Below are positions 8,823 to 15,440 of a DNA stretch of 34,380 bases, one piece after another. How positions within the stretch are numbered: position 1 is the stretch's first letter; every line of letters begins with the position of its first letter. Position numbers and translations under genes: made by a program. The stretch covers positions 1 to 34,380 of the IMG/VR virus record IMGVR_UViG_3300043543_000369, one strand, 5' to 3'. Source of the DNA: a virus. The notes below the pieces were generated by a model. It was not told the DNA's origin. It saw nothing but the letters and a program-made list of their open reading frames with translations, and did no database searches.

Positions 8823-9208
8823 TGCGCGACTACACACTGCACGACTCCGGCGAGCGCCAGCAGTTTGCGACTGGGGCGGTGCGAGACCGGCAAGCCGGCA
8901 AGGGTCGGTTCGACCTGCTGCCGCCGCTGGCCGTGACCCGCCTGGCCCGGCACTTCGAGAAGGGCGCGGCCAAGTACGGCGACCGCAACTGGGAGCAGGG
9001 CATTCCGCTTAGCCGCTTCATGGACTCAGCCCTGCGACACCTGTTCGCTTACCTGGCAGGCCGGGACGACGAGGACCACCTCGTGGCGGCCGCCTGGAAC
9101 ATGCTCGCGGCGCTGGAGACGAACGCGCGAGTGGACGCCGGCCGGCTGCCGGACTCGCTCATCGACATCGGCCCTCGGCAGCCGAATGAGGCGAAGGAGG
9201 AAGCATGA
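8822..9208 (+). CDS. dATP/dGTP diphosphohydrolase-like phage protein (N-terminal domain family)
   Basis: A protein of about 128 aa containing GRFDLLPPLAVTRLARHFEKGAAKYGDRNWEQGIPLSRFMDSALRHLFAYLAGRDDEDHLVAAAWNMLAALE. The pattern KYGxRNWxxG, RHLxAYxxGxxxEDHLxAAxWN is that of phage proteins annotated as the N-terminal domain of dATP/dGTP diphosphohydrolases (formerly DUF5664, MazG-like all-alpha). The role would be to adjust the phage dNTP pool. ATG 8822 is chosen after AGGAGATCGTCGTG; a GTG at 8819 is equally possible. It overlaps genes on both sides by 1-4 bases. Confidence 0.72.
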   Translation: MRDYTLHDSGERQQFATGAVRDRQAGKGRFDLLPPLAVTRLARHFEKGAAKYGDRNWEQGIPLSRFMDSALRHLFAYLAGRDDEDHLVAAAWNMLAALETNARVDAGRLPDSLIDIGPRQPNEAKEEA

Positions 9209-9648
9209 TCTACCTGGCCAGCCCGTACTCGCACCCGGACCCGGCGGTGCGCGAGCAGCGGTTCCGCGCCGCCTGCCGCGCGGCCGTCGCCTTACTGCAT
9301 GCCGGCCAGGTGGTCTTCTCGCCCATCACACACAGCCATCCGCTGGCGCAGCACGGGCTGCCGGAGAACTGGCAGTTCTGGGAGCGGTACGACCGCGCGT
9401 TCCTGGAGCGGTGCGACGAGGTCGTGGTCCTGACGCTCGACGGCTGGGAGGAGAGCGTCGGCGTGCAAGCGGAAATCCTCATCGCGCGGGAGCTTGGCAA
9501 GCCGGTGCGGTACGTGGCCCCGGACTTGGCCCCCGTTTCGCCCACGTTGGCCCACGTCGCGTCCAGTTGCCGCGAGGCGGACCGGACGCCAACCGGGGCC
9601 GACCGTTCGCCCGTGTTGGCCCACGTTGCGTCGGAGGTGCCCGGATGA
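9205..9648 (+). CDS. DUF1937 / nucleoside deoxyribosyltransferase-like protein with repeat-derived tail
   Basis: A 147-aa protein. Residues 1-108 match the DUF1937 pattern: MIYLASPYSHPDPAVREQRF, VVFSPITHSHPLA, FWERYDRAFLERCDEVVVLTLDGWEES and GVQAEILIARELGKPVRYV. This is a Rossmann-like fold related to nucleoside 2-deoxyribosyltransferases. The last about 35 residues contain two PxLAHVA units encoded by a 24-bp repeat (9539 and 9608) and are not part of the family, so the tail seems acquired. The start ATGA overlaps the upstream stop. It is the last gene of the left plus-strand run. Confidence 0.7.
   Translation: MIYLASPYSHPDPAVREQRFRAACRAAVALLHAGQVVFSPITHSHPLAQHGLPENWQFWERYDRAFLERCDEVVVLTLDGWEESVGVQAEILIARELGKPVRYVAPDLAPVSPTLAHVASSCREADRTPTGADRSPVLAHVASEVPG
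9539..9562 (+). repeat. 24-bp coding repeat (PTLAHVA), copy 2
   Basis: Identical over 24 bases to 4723-4746 in the primase gene. It is read in the same frame and encodes PTLAHVA within the tail of the DUF1937 protein. Confidence 0.7.
9608..9631 (+). repeat. 24-bp coding repeat, diverged copy 3
   Basis: Differs from 9539-9562 at two positions and encodes PVLAHVA. It lies 69 bp after copy 2, at the end of the same gene. Confidence 0.6.
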
Positions 9649-9667
9649 ATCACGTGACCAACGAGAA

Positions 9668-9688
9668 GAGACCCCGCCAGGGGGTCTC
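9668..9688. terminator. Hairpin between convergent transcription units
   Basis: GAGACCCC (9668-9675) pairs with GGGGTCTC (9681-9688) around a 5-base loop. It lies between the last plus-strand gene (stop 9648) and the last minus-strand gene (stop 9715), where a bidirectional terminator is expected. There is no clear T-run on either side, so factor-independent termination is uncertain. Confidence 0.5.
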
Positions 9689-9714
9689 GTGGGCGATGGG
9701 GTTGCTGGGACCTG

Positions 9715-9903
9715 TCAGTTGTCGAGCGAATCCGTCTCGCGCCAGCGCGGGTTGTAGACCGTTCCGCAATGGTCGCAGCGGACGTGGTCGTCGTCGATCC
9801 AGACCAGTTGGTCGATGTCATCCTCGCCGCAATGCGGACATCGGCAGCCGGCAGAGACCCGCTCGTAGTCGTTCGGGTCGAGAGGCTCGTTGTTGGTCGT
9901 CAT
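9715..9903 (-). CDS. Small zinc-ribbon protein, 62 aa
   Basis: The protein begins MTTNNEPLDPNDYERVSAG and carries two CxxC knuckles, CPHC and CDHC, separated by DDIDQLVWIDDDHVR, a classic zinc-ribbon layout. It is very acidic outside the ribbon. The start at 9903 is preferred because AAAGGAG lies 8 bases upstream; a Met six codons earlier overlaps the RBS. The gene follows the HARE-HTH gene by 14 bp, so the two should be co-transcribed. The role is unknown, possibly transcriptional. Confidence 0.65.
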   Translation of the reverse strand: MTTNNEPLDPNDYERVSAGCRCPHCGEDDIDQLVWIDDDHVRCDHCGTVYNPRWRETDSLDN

Positions 9904-9917
9904 GGCATCGGCTCCTT

Positions 9918-10442
9918 TCACTTGGCCAGCGCGAACTTGCCGCGCTCACTCTTGACGAACCGGGACTCCTTGGCCTTGGTCGTGATCTCGCGCGCGATGG
10001 CGGAATACAGCGTGCGGTCAGGCGTGGCACCGCCGGGGCTGGTCCAGTAGCCCTTCGCGGCCATCGCCTCGATCATCTCCTGGCAGGTCATCGGCTGGCC
10101 GCTCTCGCTCAGCACCCTGGCGGCAGCGTCCAGGCAGCCGACCTTCTTCGCCTTGGCCTCGCCGTCGGTCTTGGCCTTGGCGCTCTTCTTGGCCTTGCCC
10201 CTTGCGGCCTTCTTACCGTCGTCGGCAGGAGCCTGGATTTCGGGCTGGGCCTGCGGCGAGCCGTCGCGGTTGGCCGGGCAGCGCAGGCGCTGGGCGCTCT
10301 TGATGCGGACCTTCTTGTCGGTCAGCAGGTTGGTCGCGTCCCAACCGCCGTGCGTGTTCTCGGCGTCGATGCGCACCGGCACCACCCGGTCGCTGACCTT
10401 GGCCAGGTACGTGCCGCCGACCTTGATCTCGTCCTTCTTCAT
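9918..10442 (-). CDS. HARE-HTH domain protein with KOW/SH3-like N-terminus
   Basis: A 174-aa protein starting MKKDEIKVGGTYLAKVSDRVVPVRI, which resembles a small beta-barrel reading domain. A linker rich in Lys and Ala (GKKAARGKAKKSAKAKTDGEAKAKK) follows. The C-terminal about 70 residues (CLDAAARVLSESGQPMTCQEMIEAMAAKGYWTSP, then TLYSAIAREITTKAKESRFVKSERGKFAL) form a HARE-HTH winged helix. This family is proposed to recognise DNA modification or link DNA to modification enzymes. Met 10442 is chosen because GGAG sits 9 bases upstream; the frame extends 14 codons further without an RBS. A shorter homologue lies in the nested element at 29830. Confidence 0.75.
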   Translation of the reverse strand: MKKDEIKVGGTYLAKVSDRVVPVRIDAENTHGGWDATNLLTDKKVRIKSAQRLRCPANRDGSPQAQPEIQAPADDGKKAARGKAKKSAKAKTDGEAKAKKVGCLDAAARVLSESGQPMTCQEMIEAMAAKGYWTSPGGATPDRTLYSAIAREITTKAKESRFVKSERGKFALAK

Positions 10443-10466
10443 GGTGACTCTCCTCGAGAGAGGTTG

Positions 10467-10546
10467 CGATGGATTGGCTGCCATCCTCAGGCGGCAGGAA
10501 CCACCCGCCGCGACGCTGCGGACTTTGCCCGCAGCGTTTCGGCTTC
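10467..10546. repeat. Structured intergenic repeat, copy 1
   Basis: An about 80-bp sequence shared with 10728-10801. The conserved part is GGCTGCCATCCTCAGGCGGC, then GGAACCACCC and CCGCGACGC. It is followed by a hairpin (ACGCTGCGG 10513-10521 with CCGCAGCGT 10529-10537) and GTTTCGGCTTC. It lies just after the stop of the 10545-10703 gene on the minus strand. Confidence 0.65.
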
Positions 10547-10703
10547 ACTCCGAAAACCAGCCGGCGAACTCTTCCAGCGCGGTGTCGGCGCCGCGGCGCG
10601 AAGCCTCGGCCTCGACCGCCTCCTTCTTCTCCTTCCAGGAGCCCGGCTGCGACACCAGCTTTTCGAGCAGCTCGCAGAACAGGTCCCAATCCTTCTCGGT
10701 CAT
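10545..10703 (-). CDS. Small acidic/helical protein, probably separate from the upstream amidotransferase
   Basis: A 52-aa segment beginning MTEKDWDLFCELLEKLVSQPGSW and ending EEFAGWFSE. It is rich in Glu and Lys and should be helical. It is in the same frame as the amidotransferase upstream and could be read as its C-terminus. However, the intervening codons (about 10704-10801) coincide with a structured repeat that is intergenic elsewhere (10467-10546), which argues for an independent gene. No strong RBS is seen before the ATG. Function unknown. Confidence 0.45.
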   Translation of the reverse strand: MTEKDWDLFCELLEKLVSQPGSWKEKKEAVEAEASRRGADTALEEFAGWFSE

Positions 10704-11459
10704 CGTGTTGTTGTCCCAGGACGTTCCCGATGGTCTGGCTGCCATCCTCAGGCGGCGGGAACCACCCACCGCGACGCGGGGCAAGCCCGCGTTTCGGCTT
10801 CCGATTTGGGAGACCAGCAGGCGGTCGTCGAGCGTATGCACCATCGCGTAGCCCTCCGGGACCGGCCGAGCGCCCTCTGGCAGCTCGCCCGGCAGGCTGC
10901 CGAAGTAGGCCCCGGTCCGCGTCTCGCCGATCCAGAGCGGGTTGCCGCGCCGCACCAGGAGCAACCGGGCTGGCCGGGTCCAAACGCCCAGCAGCGCGAG
11001 CGGCCCATCGGTGGCATCGACGCCGATCGCCGCCCGGCGTTGCAGCGAGCCGGGGACCTTGGCCATGAGCAGCCCCAGCACCTCGCTGTCGCACTCGGTT
11101 TCTGGCACCAGCCCGTAGCGCCGGGCGATGCTGGCGTGGTTGCGAACGATGCCGTTGTGAACCAACCAGCCGCGGCCGGCGCGATGCGGATGGTTGTTGC
11201 GGTTGTCGGCCGGGTCGCCGTGCGTCGCATACCGGCAATGGCCCGCGACGATGAGTGCGTCGCGGCAGCGGTCGAGCGCGTCCAGGTTCGCCGCCGCCGA
11301 GCCGGGGCGCTTGAAGACATGCAGCTTGCCGTCGGGTGCGACCCACACCAAGCCAAAGGCGTGAGCGCCGCGGATTTGCGTTTCGAGAGCGATGCGCCGG
11401 AGGCGGTCCAGGTCGGGACCGCGTCCAGTCTTGCTCAGGTAGCCGAAGAGTCCGCACAT
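10545..11459 (-). CDS. Class II glutamine amidotransferase (Ntn hydrolase)
   Basis: The ATG at 11459 is followed directly by Cys, giving MCGLFGY; after Met removal this Cys is the catalytic N-terminal nucleophile of GATase II. Other family motifs are RGAHAFGLVWV, GHCRYATHGDP, NNHPHR and WLVHNGIVRN, followed by ETECDSEVLG. The enzyme would release ammonia from glutamine or act as a related amidase. GAGGTG lies upstream of this start. The domain ends near residue 220 (LLVSQIG); the open frame continues through a repeat (10728-10801) into a 52-aa segment that may be a separate gene. It is encoded 18 bp downstream of an amidoligase, so the two probably work together. Confidence 0.78.
   Translation of the reverse strand: MCGLFGYLSKTGRGPDLDRLRRIALETQIRGAHAFGLVWVAPDGKLHVFKRPGSAAANLDALDRCRDALIVAGHCRYATHGDPADNRNNHPHRAGRGWLVHNGIVRNHASIARRYGLVPETECDSEVLGLLMAKVPGSLQRRAAIGVDATDGPLALLGVWTRPARLLLVRRGNPLWIGETRTGAYFGSLPGELPEGARPVPEGYAMVHTLDDRLLVSQIGSRNAGLPRVAVGGSRRLRMAARPSGTSWDNNTMTEKDWDLFCELLEKLVSQPGSWKEKKEAVEAEASRRGADTALEEFAGWFSE
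10728..10801. repeat. Structured intergenic repeat, copy 2
   Basis: It matches copy 1 (10467-10546) closely for the first about 50 bases. The hairpin differs in sequence and length (ACGCGGG 10774-10780 with CCCGCGT 10786-10792) but remains fully paired. It is read through in frame between the amidotransferase and the small protein at 10545-10703. Confidence 0.65.
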
Positions 11460-11477
11460 GGGAGTCACCTCGTGGGG

Positions 11478-12332
11478 TTAGCGTTGCGCGTCGTACTTCC
11501 TGGCCAGGCGGCGGAACTCGGCCTTGATCGTGTTTTGGTCGATGTCGCCACCGATCCAGCCGAAGCAGCGTCCGCCGTGGATGCGGGCGTAGCCGGGGGC
11601 CCAGGCGAGGTAGCCGATCAGGCGTTCGACCTCGCTCTGGCCCTCGCCGGCCTTCTTCCAGCCGCCACGCGGCGGCCGCGGGCTGAAGCTCGGCATCCGC
11701 TTGGCGGCCAGGGCGCGCTCGACCAGGCCCAGGCAGACCTGAATCCAGCCCAGGACCTTCACCACCTGGAGCGACCCGGAGAAGACCCGGAACTCGACCG
11801 TGTCCTTGGTGCCGTGGGCGAGGTTGGTGAGGTTGAGGGCGTGGTAACGGCCGCGTTCGACGCGGTCCTTGGCGTGGTCCTTGTTGCCGTAGCGGCGGAC
11901 CCCGCCGCAATACGCGCCGCGTTCGCGCTGCTTGGTGCCGGTGATCGCGTACAGGCCCTTCTCGACGTAGGCGACGATGGTCACCAGCCGGGCCAGGGCT
12001 TCGCTGGGCCAGTTGCGTTTCCACCCGACATGCACATGCACGCCGGTCGAGCCGTTCACGCGATGGTTTTTGGCCTGCAGCGTTCGCAGGACCTCGGCGA
12101 CCTGGGCCAGCCCCTCGGCCCCCTGGAGGACCGGGCTGACAATCTCGCAGGCGTGGCCGCCGTCGGTGGCGCGGATCGAGCCGTCGCACTCGGCAGTCCA
12201 GCCTGGCGGCAGGTAGGGGACCTGGATGCCGCGGCGGTAGCTGCCGATGCGCAGGCCGCCCTCGGCGACGGCGCTGGCGGGGGCAATGGTCTCGATCTCG
12301 ACTCCGAAGGTGAGTTGGTTGGCTTCGATCAT
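11478..12332 (-). CDS. Amidoligase (AMDOL family, glutamine synthetase fold)
   Basis: A 284-aa protein. It shows the family motifs in order: LTFGVEIET (about 7-15), ATDGGHACEIVSPVLQG, NGSTGVHVHVGW (about 91-102) and TVEFRVFSGSLQ (about 175-186). Amidoligases form peptide-like amide bonds with ATP and are found with class II amidotransferases in predicted peptide or cell-surface modification operons, as here with the gene at 11459-10545. The start at 12332 is chosen after GAGGGACC; the frame extends another 78 codons upstream through the divergent promoter region with no domain. The substrate is unknown. It is an unusual accessory gene between phage replication and head genes. Confidence 0.8.
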   Translation of the reverse strand: MIEANQLTFGVEIETIAPASAVAEGGLRIGSYRRGIQVPYLPPGWTAECDGSIRATDGGHACEIVSPVLQGAEGLAQVAEVLRTLQAKNHRVNGSTGVHVHVGWKRNWPSEALARLVTIVAYVEKGLYAITGTKQRERGAYCGGVRRYGNKDHAKDRVERGRYHALNLTNLAHGTKDTVEFRVFSGSLQVVKVLGWIQVCLGLVERALAAKRMPSFSPRPPRGGWKKAGEGQSEVERLIGYLAWAPGYARIHGGRCFGWIGGDIDQNTIKAEFRRLARKYDAQR

Positions 12333-12426
12333 GGTCTGGTCCCTCGCAACGTGGATGGCCGCGCTGATGTACATGCGAACATCAGTCAGTTGCGCGGGGG
12401 TGCCGAGAAAGGCAAGGCGATTTGCC

Positions 12427-12447
12427 CGGAATTCCCGAGGAATTCCG
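12427..12447. promoter_or_regulatory. Palindromic operator-like site in divergent promoter region
   Basis: CGGAATTCC (12427-12435) and GGAATTCCG (12439-12447) form a perfect 9-bp inverted repeat with a 3-base spacer. It lies in the 133-bp gap between the minus-strand amidoligase start (12332) and the plus-strand gene at 12466, 19 bases before that ATG. This is a likely binding site for a dimeric regulator controlling the divergent units; the regulator is not known. Confidence 0.45.
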
Positions 12448-12465
12448 AGATTTTTGCGAGGTGGT

Positions 12466-12684
12466 ATGACAACTGAGTACCGCGAGACGACCGGCCTCAA
12501 CCCGAACGCGCTGACGCTGGCAGACGCCGCCCGGCTGCTGGCCCGCGTGGGCGGCCAAGCGGTCACCGTCGAGATGCTTCAGGCGGATGTGGCGGCCGGC
12601 GCGCCCACGAACGCCGACGGCACGATCAACCTGGTCCACTACGGCGCCTGGCTCTTGAAGGAGATGGGGCGTGCCCACGATTGA
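12466..12684 (+). CDS. Small HTH-like protein, candidate small terminase subunit
   Basis: A 72-aa protein starting MTTEYRETTGLNPNALTLADAARLLARVGGQAVTVEML and ending INLVHYGAWLLKEMGRAHD. GCGAGGTGG precedes the ATG. The layout (xLxxAARLL, VTVEMLQ, then YGAWLLKEM) parallels the N-terminal 60 residues of the terminase at 12671 (LRPSELCRLL, INERQLHR, LLRYVAWLVQL), suggesting a shared DNA-binding fold. Its position just before, and overlapping, the large terminase fits a small terminase subunit, but it is shorter than most. The role is inferred. Confidence 0.55.
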   Translation: MTTEYRETTGLNPNALTLADAARLLARVGGQAVTVEMLQADVAAGAPTNADGTINLVHYGAWLLKEMGRAHD

Positions 12685-14941
12685 CCCGCGCAAGCTGCGA
12701 CCGAGCGAGCTGTGCCGGCTCTTGAACTCGACCCCGCTGGGCGAGGTCATCAACGAGCGCCAGCTTCACCGTCATCGTTCGCGCGCCGGCTTGCGCATCG
12801 GCGACGCCCGGCACGTGGACCTGCTGCGCTACGTCGCCTGGCTCGTGCAACTGCGGCATACACCGAGGCCCGAGCCAGAAAGCGATCCCTACGAGGTCCT
12901 CAAGGAACGCGCCCGCGCCCGCAACATCGCGCTGTCGCTGGCCGGCCGCGACATCGGCGAACTGCCGGCAGTCGTGAACGCAGCGAGGAAGGAGAAGGCG
13001 GCGTCCGACTTCCGCTTCTTCTGCGAGACCTACTTCCCACTGACGTTCCACCTGCCGTGGTCCAAGGATCACCTGAAGGTGATCGCCCGCATCGAGCAGG
13101 CGGTGCTGCGCGGCGGCCTGTTCGCGCTGGCGATGCCACGGGGCTCAGGGAAGAGCACCATCTGCGAGTGCGCCTGCATCTGGGCCGTGCTTTATGGGCA
13201 CCGGGAGTTTGTGTGCTTGATCGGCTCGGACGAAGGGCATGCGATGGACATGCTCGACTCCATCAAGATGGAACTCGATGGCAACGACCTGCTCCTGGAG
13301 GACTTTCCCGAGGTCGTCTACCCGGTCCAGTGCCTCGACGGCATCGCCAACCGCTGCAACGGCCAGCTCTACAAGGGCGAACGTACTCACATCGGCTGGA
13401 CCGCGCGCGAGATCGTGCTGCCTACGATCCCCCAGAGCAAGGCGAGCGGGGCGATTATCAAGGTCGCGGGGATCACCGGCCGCATCCGCGGGATGAAGTA
13501 CAAGCGGGCCGACGGCAGGACCGTCCGCCCGACGCTGGTCGTCCTCGATGACCCGCAAACCGACGAATCGGCGAGGAGCCTGTCGCAGTGCGCCACCCGC
13601 GAGAGCATCCTGGCCGGGGCGGTCCTCGGCCTGGCCGGGCCAGGGAAGAAGATCTCGGGCATCATGCCCTGCACCGTGATCCGGCCGGGCGACATGGCCG
13701 ACAACATCCTCGACCGCGACAAGCACCCCGAGTGGAACGGCGAGCGGACCAAGATGGTCTACTCGTTCCCCGCCAACGAGAAGCTCTGGCAGCAGTACGC
13801 CGAGCTGCGCGCCGACAGCCTGCGGCGGGGCAACGCCGGCGAGGAGGCCACGGCGTTCTACCGGGCCAACCGCGACGCGATGGACGCGGGCGCGGTCATC
13901 GCCTGGCCCGAGCGGTTCAACCACGACGAGCTGTCGGCCGTCCAGCACGCGATGAACCTGAAGCTGCAGGACGAGGCCGCCTTCTTCGCCGAGTACCAGA
14001 ACGAGCCCTTGCCCGAGGAGGCGGCCGACGCCGACGAGCTGACCGCGGACCAGATCGCCGGCAAGCTCAACCGGATGAAGCGCGGGGAGGTGCCGGTCGG
14101 CTGTAACCACCTGACCGCGTTCATCGACGTGCAGGCCAACTTGCTCTTCTATGTCGTGGCGGCCTGGGAGGACGATTTCACCGGCTACGTCCTCGACTAC
14201 GGCACCTTCCCCGACCAGAAGCGGCCGTACTTCACCCTCCGCGACGCCCGCCTGACGCTCGCGGCCGTGACCAAGGCCAGCGGGCTGGAGGGAGCGATCT
14301 ACGCCGGCCTGGAGTCGCTGACCGCCAACCTTCTCGGCCGGGGCTGGCGTCGGGACGACGGGGCCGAGCTGCGGATCGAGCGCTGCCTGATCGACGCCAA
14401 CTGGGGCTCGGCCACGGACGTCGTCTACCAGTTCTGCCGGCAGTCGGTCCACGCCTCCGTGGTCATGCCGAGCCACGGACGGTTCGTGGGCGCCTCGAGC
14501 CAGCCTTTCAGCGAGTACAAGCGCCGGCCCGGCGACCGCGTCGGGCACAACTGGCGCATCCCCAACGTCCACGGCAAGCGGGCCGTCCGCCACGGGCTGT
14601 ACGACACCAACTACTGGAAGTCGTTCGTCCACGCCAGGCTGGCCGTGCCGATGGGCGACCGGGGCTGCCTGTCCCTCTTCGGCGACAAACCCGAGCCGCA
14701 CCGCCTCTTCGGGGAACACCTCACCGCCGAGTACCGGGTGAAGACCGAAGGCCGCGGCCGGACGGTGGACGAGTGGAAGCAGCGTCCCGAGCGGGGCGAC
14801 AACCACTGGCTGGACTGCCTGGTCGGCTGCGCCGTGGCGGCGTCGATGCAGGGCGCGGTCCTCTTCGGCACCGCCGGCACCGCCCCCGCGAAGCGCGAGC
14901 GCGTGAGCTTCGCCGCGATGCAGCGGAGGAGCCGGCGATGA
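12671..14941 (+). CDS. Terminase large subunit, GpA-like, with N-terminal HTH
   Basis: A 756-aa protein beginning at GTG 12671, after AAGGAG. Residues 1-65 look like an HTH domain. The ATPase region has Walker A MPRGSGKST (155-163) and Walker B LVVLDDPQ (289-296, D293/D294). The nuclease half carries HLTAFIDVQANLLFYVVAAWEDDF with the expected first acidic residue, and NHWLDCLVGCAVAASM near the end. The GpA family packages DNA in lambda-like phages. It overlaps the upstream small gene by 14 bases. The downstream zinc-ribbon gene begins within its last codons (ATGA). Confidence 0.88.
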   Translation: MPTIDPRKLRPSELCRLLNSTPLGEVINERQLHRHRSRAGLRIGDARHVDLLRYVAWLVQLRHTPRPEPESDPYEVLKERARARNIALSLAGRDIGELPAVVNAARKEKAASDFRFFCETYFPLTFHLPWSKDHLKVIARIEQAVLRGGLFALAMPRGSGKSTICECACIWAVLYGHREFVCLIGSDEGHAMDMLDSIKMELDGNDLLLEDFPEVVYPVQCLDGIANRCNGQLYKGERTHIGWTAREIVLPTIPQSKASGAIIKVAGITGRIRGMKYKRADGRTVRPTLVVLDDPQTDESARSLSQCATRESILAGAVLGLAGPGKKISGIMPCTVIRPGDMADNILDRDKHPEWNGERTKMVYSFPANEKLWQQYAELRADSLRRGNAGEEATAFYRANRDAMDAGAVIAWPERFNHDELSAVQHAMNLKLQDEAAFFAEYQNEPLPEEAADADELTADQIAGKLNRMKRGEVPVGCNHLTAFIDVQANLLFYVVAAWEDDFTGYVLDYGTFPDQKRPYFTLRDARLTLAAVTKASGLEGAIYAGLESLTANLLGRGWRRDDGAELRIERCLIDANWGSATDVVYQFCRQSVHASVVMPSHGRFVGASSQPFSEYKRRPGDRVGHNWRIPNVHGKRAVRHGLYDTNYWKSFVHARLAVPMGDRGCLSLFGDKPEPHRLFGEHLTAEYRVKTEGRGRTVDEWKQRPERGDNHWLDCLVGCAVAASMQGAVLFGTAGTAPAKRERVSFAAMQRRSRR

Positions 14942-15132
14942 GCGCGGCACGGGCCAAGCGGGAGGACCTGGGCATCCAATGCCCCCGGTGCGGATGCCGG
15001 CACTTCCACACCACGCACACGGAGCCGCTCCGTGACGGCCGCATCCGCCGACGGAAGGTCTGCCGCCACTGCGGACGCAAGGTCGTCACGTTCGAGGCTG
15101 TGCCCGCCGTGCCGCGCAGTCGGGATTGCTAG
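14938..15132 (+). CDS. Small zinc-ribbon protein, NrdR-like ribbon
   Basis: A 64-aa protein with CPRC (16-19 region) and CRHC (about 44-47) knuckles around HFHTTHTEPLRDGRIRRRK and ending KVVTFE. The pattern resembles the N-terminal zinc ribbon of the NrdR repressor (CPxC, DxRxxxDGxxIRRRRxCxxCGxRFTTFE) but the ATP-cone domain is absent. It overlaps the terminase stop (ATGA), so it is translationally coupled. It is probably a DNA- or RNA-binding accessory of the packaging region, with no clear role. Confidence 0.65.
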   Translation: MSAARAKREDLGIQCPRCGCRHFHTTHTEPLRDGRIRRRKVCRHCGRKVVTFEAVPAVPRSRDC

Positions 15133-15166
15133 ATGTACCACGATCTCCTGTTTTCCCTCCCCCCCT

Positions 15167-15210
15167 TGCGTCAACTCGCTCCCGCACCGGGTAGGTCTAC
15201 GGATAGATGC
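15167..15210 (+). promoter_or_regulatory. Candidate sigma-specific promoter, copy 2
   Basis: TGCGTCAAC (15167-15175) and CACCGGGTAGGTCTACGG (15185-15202), then TAGA and GCC, reproduce the 527-570 sequence with the same spacing while the bases between differ. It sits in the 110-bp gap before the portal-region genes, 33 bp before the ATG at 15243, and could drive head-gene transcription. Confidence 0.55.
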
Positions 15211-15242
15211 CTGCCGTCGGGCGTCACGCGGGAGCGACGCAG

Positions 15243-15440
15243 ATGGCCGACGACCTCGAAGACGAAATCCGCAAGAACGCCGAGGGGCCGGCCAAGGCCG
15301 CCGGCGACGCCGGTAGCGTCGAGCAGCACCCGCTGCCCGACCAGATCGAGGCCGACCGCTACCTGTGCGCCAAGGAAGCCGCCAAGGCCAAGCAGCGCGG
15401 CCTGCGCTTCAACAAGTTCGTGCCGCCGGGGGTCAACTGA
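15243..15440 (+). CDS. Hypothetical protein, 65 aa, in head-tail joining (gpW) position
   Basis: The protein begins MADDLEDEIRKNAEGPAKAAGDAGSVEQHPLPDQIEADRYL and ends RFNKFVPPGVN. It is charged and helical, with no cysteine and no membrane segment. In lambda-like phages a protein of this size (gpW) is encoded between terminase and portal, and this gene directly abuts the portal GTG (stop 15438-15440, next start 15441). The sequence is not clearly gpW, so only the position supports the idea. The RBS GGAGCGACGC precedes the ATG. Confidence 0.65.
   Translation: MADDLEDEIRKNAEGPAKAAGDAGSVEQHPLPDQIEADRYLCAKEAAKAKQRGLRFNKFVPPGVN

Noticed and set aside
9645-9720. A plus-strand gene starting MNHVTNEKRPRQG with an ATGA overlap
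   Set aside because: After about 20 codons it enters the hairpin and then runs antisense to the zinc-ribbon gene. No domain is seen.
9186-12476. A 1096-codon plus-strand open frame
   Set aside because: It runs antisense to the zinc ribbon, HARE-HTH, amidotransferase and amidoligase genes, all of which have clear motifs. Its translation is low-complexity Arg/Gly/Ala, as expected from GC-rich opposite strands.
13145-14950. A 601-codon minus-strand open frame opposite the terminase
   Set aside because: Terminase Walker motifs are on the plus strand. The reverse frame has no recognisable domain or RBS.
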